NCBI GenBank assembly: GCA_900540595.1
Contig: UQGL01000002.1
Location: 62,001 to 126,000 of the forward strand
DNA from: an uncultured Oscillospiraceae bacterium
Lineage (GTDB): Bacteria > Bacillota > Clostridia > Oscillospirales > Ruminococcaceae
Direction of reading: 5' to 3'
DNA length: 64,000 bases
The notes beneath the pieces were generated by a model, which was given only the letters and a program-made list of their open reading frames with translations, did no database searches and was not told where the DNA came from. Positions 33,247 through 42,697 of the stretch are shown one piece after another (positions within the stretch are counted from its first letter, which is position 1; each line of letters starts with the position of its first letter). The translations under genes were made by a program, and so were the position numbers.

Positions 33247-34542
33247 TTACCCTGTATGCACCGCCTTCGGGTACACCTTATACATTCGGTCATTGTCGTA
33301 GTGCTCGTCTAAATAAGTTTCGATGCTGTTCGCGGCGGGAACGCCGTTCAGGCGGTCGTTGTAGCGCACCAGCGCAGCCGAGCTGACGACCATATCCGCC
33401 GCCATGAACACGCAGAGCGCCCAGGTCAGCACCGTGCCGAAGCGGCGGGGCAGCTTTTCGATGGCGGCAGAAATCGGCGGGTACAGCACTTTGAACCACG
33501 CCACCGCCGCAAAGCCCCAGAAGAAGCAGTAGAGAAGATTGATACGGCCGCCCAGATTGAACGGGATGGCGCTGTAGTCCCAGAACACCGCGCCGAAAAC
33601 GACCTCGGTAAAGACGCTGCACAGATACTCATACGCACCGCCCAGCAGTGTGCCGGTCACAAAAAGCCAGCTGGCGGGCTTGTCCTTGTAGCGGTAGAGC
33701 AGCTGGGTGACCAGCGCGATGGCAAGGCCCCATACGATGGAGAAAGGCCCCCACACGACGCTGGAGCGGCTCATCCACTCGCCGCCGGTGACGCGGCAGA
33801 AGATCGTCTCGGTGATGTCGCCGAGGAACGCGCCGATGAAGAACAGTAAAATAATTTTATACGGGCTGCACCCGGCGGCAAACGTGTCGGTCTGCTGCCG
33901 TTTGGGGCGGACAAAGGTCAGTGCGGGATGGGCCTTCGCCATACGGCGCTCGACGTGGTCGAGGATCCACATGCCGCCGCGGACGGTCAGGTTTGCCAGA
34001 CGGTTTTCTACAGCCGCGGCGGCGGGCCAGCGGTAGCGCAGACCGGCCATGGCCAGCAGCGTGCCGACCAGATCGACGCAGAACACGACGAGCGCGGCCA
34101 GCAGCACAACAACCCAGATGCCGCGCGGCACAAGGCTGTACAGCGCCAGCAGCAGCGGGTTGCCCCATTTGAGCACGACAACGCCGAGCGCACCCCAGGT
34201 CAGCGACGCGCCGAGGCAGACATAGCCGTCCAGATTGAACGGCATGGCGCTGTAATCCCACCACCGGGTATGGGTCGTGTACTCCAGAATGTGCCCGCCG
34301 ATCCACTCGATGACCGTGGCATAGACGGCGCTGAATACAAGCAGGAAGAACCAGCCCTCACGGATGTCGCCGAGGGCAAAGGTGATGACCAGCCCGCCGA
34401 CGCCGTACAGAAGGCAGAGCGGACCGCTCAGCACGCCGCGGTCCTGATATTTGTGGTGTACGACGGCGGTAAAGAGGACCTCCCCCACCCAGCCGAGGAA
34501 CGAGTAGGCGAAGAAGAGAAAAACAATTTGATAGAAGGTCAT
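33247..34542 (-). CDS. Duplicated CmpB-type putative ABC-transporter membrane protein
   Basis: A 431-residue membrane protein made of two copies of the PF06541 (ABC_trans_CmpB) unit. The first has YSFLGWVGEV, RGVLSGPLCLLYGVGGL, WDYSAMPFNLDGYVCLGASL; the second has FFIGAFLGDITE, SSVVWGPFSIVWGLAIAL, and WDYSAIPFNLGGRINLLYCF. Each half has about four to five hydrophobic segments. A C-terminal soluble tail (NSIETYLDEHYDNDRMYK) is typical of the family. The transport role is only presumed by family name. The usual single-copy length is about 200-250 residues. AAAGGAG lies upstream of the ATG. Confidence 0.85.
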   Translation of the reverse strand: MTFYQIVFLFFAYSFLGWVGEVLFTAVVHHKYQDRGVLSGPLCLLYGVGGLVITFALGDIREGWFFLLVFSAVYATVIEWIGGHILEYTTHTRWWDYSAMPFNLDGYVCLGASLTWGALGVVVLKWGNPLLLALYSLVPRGIWVVVLLAALVVFCVDLVGTLLAMAGLRYRWPAAAAVENRLANLTVRGGMWILDHVERRMAKAHPALTFVRPKRQQTDTFAAGCSPYKIILLFFIGAFLGDITETIFCRVTGGEWMSRSSVVWGPFSIVWGLAIALVTQLLYRYKDKPASWLFVTGTLLGGAYEYLCSVFTEVVFGAVFWDYSAIPFNLGGRINLLYCFFWGFAAVAWFKVLYPPISAAIEKLPRRFGTVLTWALCVFMAADMVVSSAALVRYNDRLNGVPAANSIETYLDEHYDNDRMYKVYPKAVHTG

Positions 34543-34564
34543 AGGGGGCTCCTTTCATAACACG

Positions 34565-34649
34565 GTAGGGGCCGGACATGTCCGGCCCGCAGCATAAAAT
34601 TTACAGCACAACAGTGGGAGGTGCAGGGCCGGGCATGCCCGGCCCCTAC
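34565..34649. repeat. Inverted pair of GTAGGG palindromes between queH and the CmpB-like gene
   Basis: 34565-34588 (arms GGCCGGACAT/ATGTCCGGCC) and 34626-34649 (reverse; GGCCGGGCAT arms). The second supplies the TAG stop of queH. Confidence 0.9.
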
Positions 34650-35266
34650 TTTGCAGTGGCTTCCCTCTCCCGCTTGCTGAACACGCACCCGCAGTAATCC
34701 TGCCGGTACAGGCCGTACTCGGCGCTCAACTGTAAGCTGCGCTTGTAGCCGTCCTTTTTGCGGAACTCACTGGGCAGGAACGGCACGCCGTACTGCCTGC
34801 CCAGCTCGGTGCCAAGCTCGTTCAGCCGCACGGGGTCCTTCATCGGGGAGATCGAGAGCGTTGTGCAGTACCAGCCAAAGCCGTGGTCGGCGGCATAGCG
34901 GGCGGCCTGCTCCAGCCGCAGCCGATAGCAGACCGTGCAGCGCGCGCCCTTCTCCGGCTCGTTTTCCAACCCCTTCACGGCGGTATAGAACTCCTGCGGG
35001 TCGTAGGGCAGTTCCACCACGGGGTAGTGATACCCGGCCTGCTCGACAAAGCGTTCCAGCTCGGCCTCGCGGCGGTGGTATTCCTCCGGCGGGTAGATGT
35101 TGGGATTGTAGTAAAGAATGGTCAGGTCAAAGTGCGCGGACAGGCGCTCCAGTGTTGCGCTCGAGCACGGCGCACAGCAGGCATGCAGCAGCAGCCGCGG
35201 CCGTGTGCCATCCAGCGTGCGCAGGACCTTTTCCATCTCCAGCTGATAATTGATGCGATTGGGCAT
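34646..35266 (-). CDS. queH: Epoxyqueuosine reductase QueH
   Basis: Reduces epoxyqueuosine to queuosine in the wobble position of Asp, Asn, His and Tyr tRNAs, replacing the cobalamin-dependent QueG. The 206-residue product has the metal/thiol motifs HACCAPCSS (residues ~28-36), ARCTVCYRLRLEQ and DYCGCVFSKRER, which carry the cysteines of the family. GAGG precedes the ATG at 35266. It starts 14 bases after the membrane protein gene and ends in a TAG from a GTAGGG palindrome. Confidence 0.93.
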   Translation of the reverse strand: MPNRINYQLEMEKVLRTLDGTRPRLLLHACCAPCSSATLERLSAHFDLTILYYNPNIYPPEEYHRREAELERFVEQAGYHYPVVELPYDPQEFYTAVKGLENEPEKGARCTVCYRLRLEQAARYAADHGFGWYCTTLSISPMKDPVRLNELGTELGRQYGVPFLPSEFRKKDGYKRSLQLSAEYGLYRQDYCGCVFSKREREATAK

Positions 35267-35280
35267 AGGTGAAACCTCGT

Positions 35281-37620
35281 TTAAACGGTGGCGGCGGCGC
35301 GGCGCTTGCGGCGGGCAAGCACGGCATAGCCGATAAGCCCCAGCAGACTGGCGGCGGAGATCGCCTCAAAGCTGCGCCAGTAATCGGGCGCATGATACCA
35401 GACACGGATCGTGCCGGTGTAGCCCGCGGGAATCGTCAGCACAATGCGTTCATTCTCGCCGCTGGTGATGGAAAAGGGCTGACCGTTTTCATCGGCGGCA
35501 TAGTAGTTGCCGTAGTTAAAGATGGGCAGCGAGATGGCGGCCTCGGCTCCCTCGTTCTGTACAGTCAGGCAGGCAACGCCGCGCTGCTTTTCATAGCGGA
35601 CAAGATGCAGCGCATCGCTGCCGGGCTTGGGCTGCGCCCAGATCGTTTCATAGGCGCTGGTACCGTCGATTATGTACTCGCCAATGGCAACCGTTACGGA
35701 AGGATCGGCCACGGAATAGACATTGCGGGGAACCTCGCCCTGCTCAGTCAGTATCTGGGCCTGCATTACGCCGGTCATCAGCAGGGCAGAAGCTGCCAGC
35801 ACAACGGCTGCAGCCCTGCTGAGGGCCTGATGCTGCCCCGCCAGCAGACGGATGGCAATGAGCGTTGCCAGACAGAGCAGTACCGTGGCCAGAGAAAGAA
35901 AGCGCCACGGATACTGGAACATCCCGGCCAGCTTGCCTGCCGTGCGTCCCAGCGCCGATTGCACATAATCCCAAGGGAAGATATGCAGCGACAGGAAAAC
36001 CGTAAAGACAAAAAAGCCGGCTGCTGTGTACAGAATGCTGAAATAGCGGTCCTTTTCACTGTGCTGGGTAAGCAGGCAATAGCAGACCAGTGCAAGGCCC
36101 AAAATCAGCGGAAGGCCGAGGGAAAGCGTCATATCCGTGCTTGTGCCGCTGCTTGTGCCGCCAAACCCGGTGCCGAACGGGCTGAGCAGCTGCATTATAT
36201 ACAGCCCCTGCGACTGGATCTTTCCGATGAGAGATCCGTTGACCATGAATGGAATGCTTGCACCAGAGATAAAAAACGGTACAAGATACCATGCGCTCAG
36301 CCCTGCTGCGAGCAGCGCTGCCTTGATCCAGGCCAGCAGCCGTGTGGGGGATAGGGTGTCCCGCAGGTGCAGCAGGCAAAAGACGGCCAGCAGCAGTGCC
36401 GTCAGCTCGCAGGAGAGCAGATGGCTTTGCACCATGGCGGCCATGCCCAGAGACATAGGCAGCCAGTCTGCAAAGCGGGGCTTATCCTTCGTATAGATGC
36501 CGTACAGGCCGAGCAGCACCAGCGGGAAGAACGCCATGGCGGTGAACTCGCCCACAGCAGCGCGGGTGTAGACGCAGACAAGCCGATAGCAGGACAGTGT
36601 GTAGAGCATTGCCCCCAACAGCCCAAGACGGCGGCTCTCGGTAATGCGGCCGAAGCTGAAATAAGCGATCAGGCAGGTGGCCAGTGTGACTGCAAAGATG
36701 TATATCTGATAGCAGGTGCGCAGCGGCAGCCACAGATTGTACAGCAGTGCAGGCAGAAGCAGAAACAGCTCACAATAGCAAAGAGGGTTTGCATAGCCGT
36801 AACCGTTCAGGGTGGTGGTAGTCAGGCGTACCGGAAACTGCCCGTAAGAAAGCTCGGCTGCCATAGCGGTGATGCGCTGCAGATGGTAGTCCAGATCGTG
36901 GCCGACATAAAGATAATTGCTGAACAGCGGCAGACAGGCTAAGACCGTGATGCCCAGCAGACACAGCGGCAGGCGGAGCGCCCGGCGGTGGGCAGAGCCT
37001 CTCTCCCCTGTCCGGGCAAACAGCAGCCAGAGCAGGGCATCGGCTGCTGCAAAGCAGAACAGCCAGCAAAACAGGCGGGTCAGCCGGTAGATGGGCTGTT
37101 CAGTCAGTGTGACGGCATAAAGGTAAAGCTGCCCCTGACGATAGGTCAGGGTGGCCGTCAGATCCTGCAGTGCAGCGCCACTGCTGATCCACAGACGGGA
37201 GGTCTGCGTGCGGTGGCAATCGTCCAGCCGCAGCGTGTCAAAGGAAACGGCAGCAGGTACCATTTCGCTGGAAAAATCCAGCGTGCCGGCAGAGTTGAGC
37301 AGATTGAAGGTGGGGGCATCCGGAGTCTGGCAGGAAAAATAGGAGACGGTGACTTCATACGCTCCGGCGCGCAGCGCCTGCCCCTGACTGGAAAAAGTGA
37401 TGGGCTCCTCACTGCGGAAGTCGATCTGGTTCCAGACCTTCAGGCCGTCCGCATCCTCGGCAGCAATATCGGGGAAGCGGTTCTCGAACAGATCCGGTGT
37501 CAGAGTCAGCTTATACGGTGCGCCGAACAATCCGGCAATCAAGGTACAGAGCACAGCCAGTTCGGCTGCCAGCAGGACAGCGAACAGCTTATTGCGCTTT
37601 AAAAAATGAAAAAGCTTCAT
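35281..37620 (-). CDS. Large polytopic membrane protein, GT-C / PTPS-related type
   Basis: A 779-residue protein: an N-terminal membrane anchor, an extracytoplasmic beta-rich region (residues ~35-175), then about ten to twelve hydrophobic segments, an extracytoplasmic segment near 640-735, a last membrane helix and a basic tail. VGHDLDYHLQRITAMAAELSYGQFPVR-like sequence (around 245-270) fits the acidic first-loop motif of GT-C lipid-sugar transferases and the PTPS-related membrane family. It may transfer a sugar from a polyprenol carrier outside the membrane; donor and acceptor are unknown. It lies 18 bases after a second GT-C-like gene. Codon use is slightly less GC-biased than its neighbours. 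Confidence 0.65.
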   Translation of the reverse strand: MKLFHFLKRNKLFAVLLAAELAVLCTLIAGLFGAPYKLTLTPDLFENRFPDIAAEDADGLKVWNQIDFRSEEPITFSSQGQALRAGAYEVTVSYFSCQTPDAPTFNLLNSAGTLDFSSEMVPAAVSFDTLRLDDCHRTQTSRLWISSGAALQDLTATLTYRQGQLYLYAVTLTEQPIYRLTRLFCWLFCFAAADALLWLLFARTGERGSAHRRALRLPLCLLGITVLACLPLFSNYLYVGHDLDYHLQRITAMAAELSYGQFPVRLTTTTLNGYGYANPLCYCELFLLLPALLYNLWLPLRTCYQIYIFAVTLATCLIAYFSFGRITESRRLGLLGAMLYTLSCYRLVCVYTRAAVGEFTAMAFFPLVLLGLYGIYTKDKPRFADWLPMSLGMAAMVQSHLLSCELTALLLAVFCLLHLRDTLSPTRLLAWIKAALLAAGLSAWYLVPFFISGASIPFMVNGSLIGKIQSQGLYIMQLLSPFGTGFGGTSSGTSTDMTLSLGLPLILGLALVCYCLLTQHSEKDRYFSILYTAAGFFVFTVFLSLHIFPWDYVQSALGRTAGKLAGMFQYPWRFLSLATVLLCLATLIAIRLLAGQHQALSRAAAVVLAASALLMTGVMQAQILTEQGEVPRNVYSVADPSVTVAIGEYIIDGTSAYETIWAQPKPGSDALHLVRYEKQRGVACLTVQNEGAEAAISLPIFNYGNYYAADENGQPFSITSGENERIVLTIPAGYTGTIRVWYHAPDYWRSFEAISAASLLGLIGYAVLARRKRRAAATV

Positions 37621-37638
37621 AACTCATTGCCCCGTTTC

Positions 37639-39390
37639 TCAGCCGTCCCAGATCATGAGCTTGGCGTTCAGGATGGAGGTGTCCTCCACGGTGGCAAGGT
37701 AGTCGCCGTTGGCGTCGCGGTCGGTGCGGGTGCAGTCGAGCAGGCAGATGGAACGGGCCTCCTCGGTGCCGTCGGGTAGGCGGACCTTGTATTTGATGAC
37801 CGCATTGTCGGGCACCAGCGCACCCTGCACAAGGATCTGCACACCGTCCATCAGGTCACTGTCAGCACTCTGCAGACGGCCGCACCAGGCAAGGTCGTAC
37901 CCGCCGTAGTTCCGGTAGGTCTGGTAGGCGTAGGTGCTGCCTGCGGGCTGCTCGTCCCCGGCGGTCATGAACCGCGCACGAAGGGGGCGGCCGGTAAAGC
38001 GGCTGAAGAACAAGCTCTCGGCGTCGGTGTTGCCGTCCCAGACATTCTCATTGCAGAGGATCAGATCATCCTCTGCCACGCCATCGGCCAGACCGGCCTC
38101 GATCGAGCGGACAAAAAACTGGTAGGCGGCCAGATTCTCTGCATGGTGGGTTCGCACCACGCCGCGCAGGTAGCTGCCGTTCAGGCAGAGGGCTGCGGCA
38201 AAGGCGGCAGTCAGTGCCAAACGGGCTGTGAGCGAGACGAACTGCGGCAGATGCATACAGGAGTTGGCCAGCAGCGCCAGCAGCGCGGCCGCCAGCAGGG
38301 CAAACCCGATGGAGGATGCCGCCGCCGGAATGTAGCCCCACTGCCAGGTGATGGCCTCAGGCTGCTGGTAGCGGGAAGAAAGCGCCAGCAGCAGGGCCGG
38401 CAGTGCCCAGAATGCAAAGCCTAGCCCGGCCAGAGCGCCGAGCGTTTTGGCGCGCAGCTTGTCCCGCGGAACGGCAAAGAAGAGCAGCAGCCCGGCGGCC
38501 AAACCCAGCACCAGCGGCCACAGGCGGTCGCCGTTTGAAATCACGCCGCAGTCCTCCTGCAGCAGGCGGGAGTTCAGCCCCGGGATGGAGGCAGCCATCT
38601 GCTGCACCGTCACCCGCAGAACAACGGGCAGATCGAGCGATACCGGATTGCCGCTGCCGCCGTTGCGGCCGCTTAAAACATGAAAGACGAGCGCAGCGCC
38701 CATGCCGCCCAGCACGGGCGCGGAATGGCAGAAACCGGCCTTAAGGCTGCGGCTGCGCAGGCACCAGACGATGAGTGCGAGCGCGGCAAAGACATAGCCG
38801 ATCTCATAGGTGCCGCAGGCCAGAAAGGACAGCGTAGCACCCAGCACCGCCCAGCGGCGGTGGCGGGTCGTTTCCCACGGGAAAAGGCAGAGCCATGCCG
38901 CCATGGCCCAGAACAACGCCCGCTGCGGCACGGCGTAGTAGCTGTACATGCCCTCGTTCCAGATGGGGGCTGCCGCCAGCGCCAGCGTAAAGGCGGCCAG
39001 CGCCAGTGCATCACTGCTGCCGAACCGCCGTACCACGCGGCTGACCAGAAAGGCCGCCGCACCGGTAAAGGCGATGATGTACAGCCGGTAGCTGCTCAGA
39101 CTGCCATAGAACAGCAGCGCCACGGCGTTGGGGTAGTGAAAGGGGAAAAAGCGCGGCTCCTGCAGGGTGAAATACCGCAGACGGCCCTGCAGATCCTGCA
39201 GAAGAAATTGCGCATAGGGCATACGGTGCAGATCAAACAGCCATTTGTTCAGCGTCAGCTTGTCATCGCCCTCGGGCGGGATGCTGATCGTAACGCGCAG
39301 ATACAGCACACCCACGGCAAAAATCAAAAGATAGGCTGCCGCCATAAGCAAGCGGCGGTAGCGCCGGCAGAAAGTTCTGACCTGTTCCAT
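37639..39390 (-). CDS. Polytopic membrane protein, GT-C glycosyltransferase-like
   Basis: A 583-residue protein with about eleven hydrophobic segments and a soluble C-terminal part from residue ~445. The first loop after helix 1 carries PPEGDDKLTLNKWLFD, with the acidic pair expected in GT-C enzymes; the C-terminal region has NENVWDGNTDAESLFFSRF. Similar proteins occur in surface-glycan and teichoic acid loci. Role and substrate are inferred only from topology. GAGGAGG lies 11 bases before the ATG. It is the first gene of a three-gene operon with the next membrane protein and queH. Confidence 0.6.
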   Translation of the reverse strand: MEQVRTFCRRYRRLLMAAAYLLIFAVGVLYLRVTISIPPEGDDKLTLNKWLFDLHRMPYAQFLLQDLQGRLRYFTLQEPRFFPFHYPNAVALLFYGSLSSYRLYIIAFTGAAAFLVSRVVRRFGSSDALALAAFTLALAAAPIWNEGMYSYYAVPQRALFWAMAAWLCLFPWETTRHRRWAVLGATLSFLACGTYEIGYVFAALALIVWCLRSRSLKAGFCHSAPVLGGMGAALVFHVLSGRNGGSGNPVSLDLPVVLRVTVQQMAASIPGLNSRLLQEDCGVISNGDRLWPLVLGLAAGLLLFFAVPRDKLRAKTLGALAGLGFAFWALPALLLALSSRYQQPEAITWQWGYIPAAASSIGFALLAAALLALLANSCMHLPQFVSLTARLALTAAFAAALCLNGSYLRGVVRTHHAENLAAYQFFVRSIEAGLADGVAEDDLILCNENVWDGNTDAESLFFSRFTGRPLRARFMTAGDEQPAGSTYAYQTYRNYGGYDLAWCGRLQSADSDLMDGVQILVQGALVPDNAVIKYKVRLPDGTEEARSICLLDCTRTDRDANGDYLATVEDTSILNAKLMIWDG

Positions 39391-39435
39391 AAGGGCAGGG
39401 TCCTCCTCGCTCGTAAAAAATCACACATATATTCA

Positions 39436-39464
39436 AGTATAGCATAAAGCCCCGTCATGCGCAA
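39436..39464 (-). promoter_or_regulatory. Sigma-A promoter of the membrane-protein/queH operon
   Basis: On the minus strand, TTGCGC (39464-39459), 17 bases, TATACT (39441-39436). It overlaps an AAAGCCC/GGGCTTT hairpin (39446-39480) that probably terminates the upstream PTS gene. Confidence 0.6.
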
Positions 39465-39480
39465 CGCACAACAGGGCTTT
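39446..39480 (-). terminator. Hairpin after the PTS gene
   Basis: Outer stem AAAGCCC/GGGCTTT with inner TGCG/CGCA pairing; the T-rich tail is short (TTTATGC). It begins 14 bases after the PTS stop codon. Confidence 0.6.
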
Positions 39481-39494
39481 TGTCGAATACATTA

Positions 39495-41372
39495 TTATTG
39501 TTTGAGCGGCTTTTTCAGCAGGCCGAGCAGCAGTGCCGCCAACAGGCTGCCGCCGAGCAGCGCACCCAGAAAGCCGAGCGGATTTCCCATTACGGGCAGC
39601 AGAAACAATCCGCCATGGGGGGCGGGGCATTTGCAGCCGAGGAAGATGGCCAAAAAGCCTGCCAGCGCACTGCCGGCCATACAGGAGGGGCCGACACGCA
39701 GCGGGTCGCGCAGGGAGAAGGGCAGAGCGCCCTCCGTCACGAAGGAAAGTCCCATGATCGCAGTCTGGGGCACGCTGCGGCGCTCCGAGGCGGTGAATCT
39801 TGTCGGGAACAGCATACAGGCCAGCGCCAGCCCCAGCGGCGGGACCATGCCGCCCGCCATGACGGCAGCCATAAGATCATACTGCAGATCGACCAGTGCC
39901 AATGTGCCGCTGACATAGGCGGCTTTATTGATCGGCCCGCCGTAGTCGGTGGCCATCATGCCGCCCAGAAGCGCGCCCAGCAGCAGGCGGCTGCCGCCCT
40001 GCATTTTGGACAGGCAGAGCGACATCCACCGGTTGAAGCGGCCCAGCGGCGGATTGACGACCATAAGCATCAGCCAGCCGATGAACAAAAGACTGCATGC
40101 GGGGACGAGCAGCCCGGTCTTTATGTGGCTCAGCTCCTGCGGTATCCGGTCGAGCAGACGGTTCAGCAGCAGCACGATCAAACCGGCGGCAAAGCCGCCG
40201 ATCAGTGCCCCCCAGAAGCCGCTTGAGATCCAGCTGAGGTTGGTGAGCGTGGTCGTGCCCATCTGTGCCAGATAGCCGCCCAGCAGGCCGGGCATAAAGG
40301 CGGGGCGGTCCCCGATGCTGGATGCGATGAAGGCAGCCAGCACGGGGTACATCATGACAAAGGCCGCAGAGCCGACATTTTTCATCATCATCGTCCAGCT
40401 GGCAGGCAGGCCGAGCTGCTGCGACAGCAGCGACAGCGCTGTGATGACGCCGCCCGCCACCACAACGGGGATCATGTGAGAAACGCCGTTCATCAGGTGG
40501 CCGTAGCCTTCGCGGCCCAGCTCCCGCAGATCACTGGTCCGGAAGGCGTGTCCGCCGTGGTAGATGGGCGCCTTGCCGGAGACGGCCTTTTCCAAAAGGG
40601 CATCCGCGTCCCGCACGGCGTCCCCGGCCGAGGCGTAGACGAGCCGCTTGCCCACGAACCGTGCCATCGACACGGCCCGGTCCGCCGCTACGATGATGCA
40701 GTCGGCGGCACGGATATCCTCCTCGGTCAGCGCATCCCCTACCCCGTCCGCGCCGTTCGTCTCGACCTTGATCGAGAAGCCGCGGGTCTGGGCGGCCCGC
40801 TGCAGGGCCTCGGCGGCCAAATAGGTGTGGGCAATGCCGGTGGGGCAGGCGGTTACACCCAGTAGCCGGTAGCCCGGTTCATCGGTGGTCTGGGGCGGCG
40901 GTGCTGCAGGGTCATCCTGCGCCTCGCGCTCGGCCACCGCGCGGCAAAAGGCCTCCGGGGTCGTACTCTCGCGCAGGTGGGTGCAAAAATCCGTATCGAG
41001 AAACAGGGTGGCCAATTCAGCCAGCACCTGCACATGCAGGTCATTGGCCTCGGCCGGGGCGGCGATCATCACCAGCATCTGCAGCGGCTTGCCGTCCGGT
41101 GTGTCGCAGGCCAGCGGCGGGTCCAGCGTCAGGGCCGCCAGCTGCAGCCGCTTGACGGAGGCGCTTTTGGCATGGGGGATGGCAAGGCCGTTGCCCACGC
41201 AGACACCGCCCAGCGCCAGCCGGGCGCGGACATCCGCAGCAAATGCGGCGGTATCCGTTAAATCCTCGGTGCCGTCAAGCAGGGCGACCAGCTGCTGGAC
41301 CGCGCCCTCCAGCGAGTCTGCCCGCTGGTGCAGTGCGACACACTCCGGCCGCAGATAATTGGCGATGCGCAT
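39495..41372 (-). CDS. Fructose-type PTS transporter, fused IIA-IIB-IIC
   Basis: A 625-residue phosphotransferase importer. The IIA domain (1-145) has the phospho-accepting H67 in GLAIPHAKS. IIB (about 165-260) has the phosphocysteine C176 in GVTACPTGIAHTY. IIC (about 300-620) has eight to nine membrane segments with GGYLAQMGT and GGPINKAAY. It takes up and phosphorylates fructose or a related hexose. I chose the ATG at 41372, eight bases after GGAGG; upstream in-frame ATGs at 41378 and 41387 overlap that site. No 1-phosphofructokinase or DeoR regulator is adjacent, so the sugar is less certain than usual. Confidence 0.9.
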   Translation of the reverse strand: MRIANYLRPECVALHQRADSLEGAVQQLVALLDGTEDLTDTAAFAADVRARLALGGVCVGNGLAIPHAKSASVKRLQLAALTLDPPLACDTPDGKPLQMLVMIAAPAEANDLHVQVLAELATLFLDTDFCTHLRESTTPEAFCRAVAEREAQDDPAAPPPQTTDEPGYRLLGVTACPTGIAHTYLAAEALQRAAQTRGFSIKVETNGADGVGDALTEEDIRAADCIIVAADRAVSMARFVGKRLVYASAGDAVRDADALLEKAVSGKAPIYHGGHAFRTSDLRELGREGYGHLMNGVSHMIPVVVAGGVITALSLLSQQLGLPASWTMMMKNVGSAAFVMMYPVLAAFIASSIGDRPAFMPGLLGGYLAQMGTTTLTNLSWISSGFWGALIGGFAAGLIVLLLNRLLDRIPQELSHIKTGLLVPACSLLFIGWLMLMVVNPPLGRFNRWMSLCLSKMQGGSRLLLGALLGGMMATDYGGPINKAAYVSGTLALVDLQYDLMAAVMAGGMVPPLGLALACMLFPTRFTASERRSVPQTAIMGLSFVTEGALPFSLRDPLRVGPSCMAGSALAGFLAIFLGCKCPAPHGGLFLLPVMGNPLGFLGALLGGSLLAALLLGLLKKPLKQ

Positions 41373-41406
41373 AGCCATTTCCTCCATTGTGCGGTGCTGC
41401 CTTAGC

Positions 41407-41437
41407 AAAAAAGCGGTTCCGCCGCAACGGAACCGCT
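41407..41437 (-). terminator. Rho-independent terminator of the MsmK/UgpC-type gene
   Basis: On the minus strand, a 10-bp perfect stem AGCGGTTCCG/CGGAACCGCT, a 6-base loop and six T residues, 16 bases after the stop at 41454. Confidence 0.93.
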
Positions 41438-41453
41438 GTATAATGCGTGTGAA

Positions 41454-42566
41454 TTAGTTGAGCAGGGTCTTCTCGCTCTCGGGATCGAACAGATGGATCT
41501 TGTTGGTATCCATAGCAACCACGATCTTGTCACCACGGCGGGACTTGGAGGTGGGAGCAACACGAGCCATCAGGTTCTGGCCCTGATAGGTCAGGTACAG
41601 GTAGATCTCAGCGCCCATCAGCTCGGAGACTTCGACCTCGGCGTTCAGGTGGCTGGTGGAGTGCTTCTCAAGGAACTCCTCGTCGTCCTTGATGTCCTCA
41701 GGACGGATGCCGACCTTCAGGGTCTTGCCGACGTAAGCATCCAGCTTGCCGTCCGCAGTCTTTTCCTTCGGCAGAGGAATGGTGGTGCCGGCCAGATCGA
41801 CAGTGTACTGGTCGCCGCTCTTCTGCAGGGTGCCATCGAGGAAGTTCATCTGGGGGCTGCCGATGAAGCCTGCGACGAAGATGTTGCAGGGATAATCGTA
41901 CAGGTTCTGCGGGGTGTCGACCTGCTGGATCATGCCGTCCTTCATGACGACGATACGGTCGCCCATGGTCATGGCCTCGGTCTGGTCATGGGTAACATAG
42001 ATGAAGGTGGTAGCCAGCTTCTTGTGCAGCTTGATGATCTCGGTGCGCATGCTGGTACGCAGCTTAGCATCCAAGTTGGACAGAGGCTCATCGAGCAGGA
42101 AGACGGCCGGGTTACGAACCATGGCGCGGCCCAGCGCAACACGCTGACGCTGACCACCGGACAGAGCCTTCGGCTTACGGTCGAGCAGGTGCTCGATCTC
42201 CAGAATCTTGGCAGCCTCGCGGACGCGCTTGTCGATCTCGTCCTTGGGCATCTTGCGCAGCTCCAGACCGAAAGCCATGTTCTTGTAAACGGTCATGTGC
42301 GGATACAGGGCGTAGTTCTGGAAGACCATCGCGATATCGCGGTCTTTCGGGGGAACGTCGTTGATCAGGCGGTCGCCGATGTACATCTCACCGCCGGAGA
42401 TCTCCTCCAGACCGGCGATCATGCGCAGGGTGGTGGACTTACCGCAGCCGGAAGGACCGACGAAAACGATAAATTCCTTATCGGCGATCTCCAGACTGAA
42501 ATCGGGAACAGCAACAACATTGCCGGGGTAAACTTTCTTAACGTGACGACAGCTGATGGAAGCCAT
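41454..42566 (-). CDS. Sugar ABC transporter ATP-binding protein, MsmK/UgpC type
   Basis: A 370-residue carbohydrate-uptake ATPase. Walker A is GPSGCGKST near residue 36, the Q-loop [13 protein letters not shown], signature [14 protein letters not shown], Walker [12 protein letters not shown] and the H-loop THDQTEA. The C-terminal OB-fold regulatory domain is present (for example [11 protein letters not shown]). No permease or binding protein gene lies nearby; in streptococci MsmK-type ATPases serve several sugar importers, and this is likely here too. I chose the ATG at 42566, nine bases after GGAGG; the ATG at 42575 touches it. A 7-bp hairpin (42601-42621) lies in the leader. Confidence 0.93.
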   Translation of the reverse strand: MASISCRHVKKVYPGNVVAVPDFSLEIADKEFIVFVGPSGCGKSTTLRMIAGLEEISGGEMYIGDRLINDVPPKDRDIAMVFQNYALYPHMTVYKNMAFGLELRKMPKDEIDKRVREAAKILEIEHLLDRKPKALSGGQRQRVALGRAMVRNPAVFLLDEPLSNLDAKLRTSMRTEIIKLHKKLATTFIYVTHDQTEAMTMGDRIVVMKDGMIQQVDTPQNLYDYPCNIFVAGFIGSPQMNFLDGTLQKSGDQYTVDLAGTTIPLPKEKTADGKLDAYVGKTLKVGIRPEDIKDDEEFLEKHSTSHLNAEVEVSELMGAEIYLYLTYQGQNLMARVAPTSKSRRGDKIVVAMDTNKIHLFDPESEKTLLN

Positions 42567-42627
42567 AATGCTCATCCTCCAAAATATATTCAGTGGGTTT
42601 CAGCCCGGGTAGAGCGGGCTGTTTCTC

Positions 42628-42656
42628 TTGACAACACTATAATAACAGGTTATAAT
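42628..42656 (+). promoter_or_regulatory. Consensus sigma-A promoter of an AraC-type regulator
   Basis: Perfect TTGACA (42628-42633), 17 bases, perfect TATAAT (42651-42656), 42 bases before the start of the AraC-type gene. It overlaps the upstream region of the divergent sugar ATPase gene. Confidence 0.85.
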
Positions 42657-42697
42657 CGGTTTGAAAATAGCATTTTATTGATATAGAGGTGCTGAAA

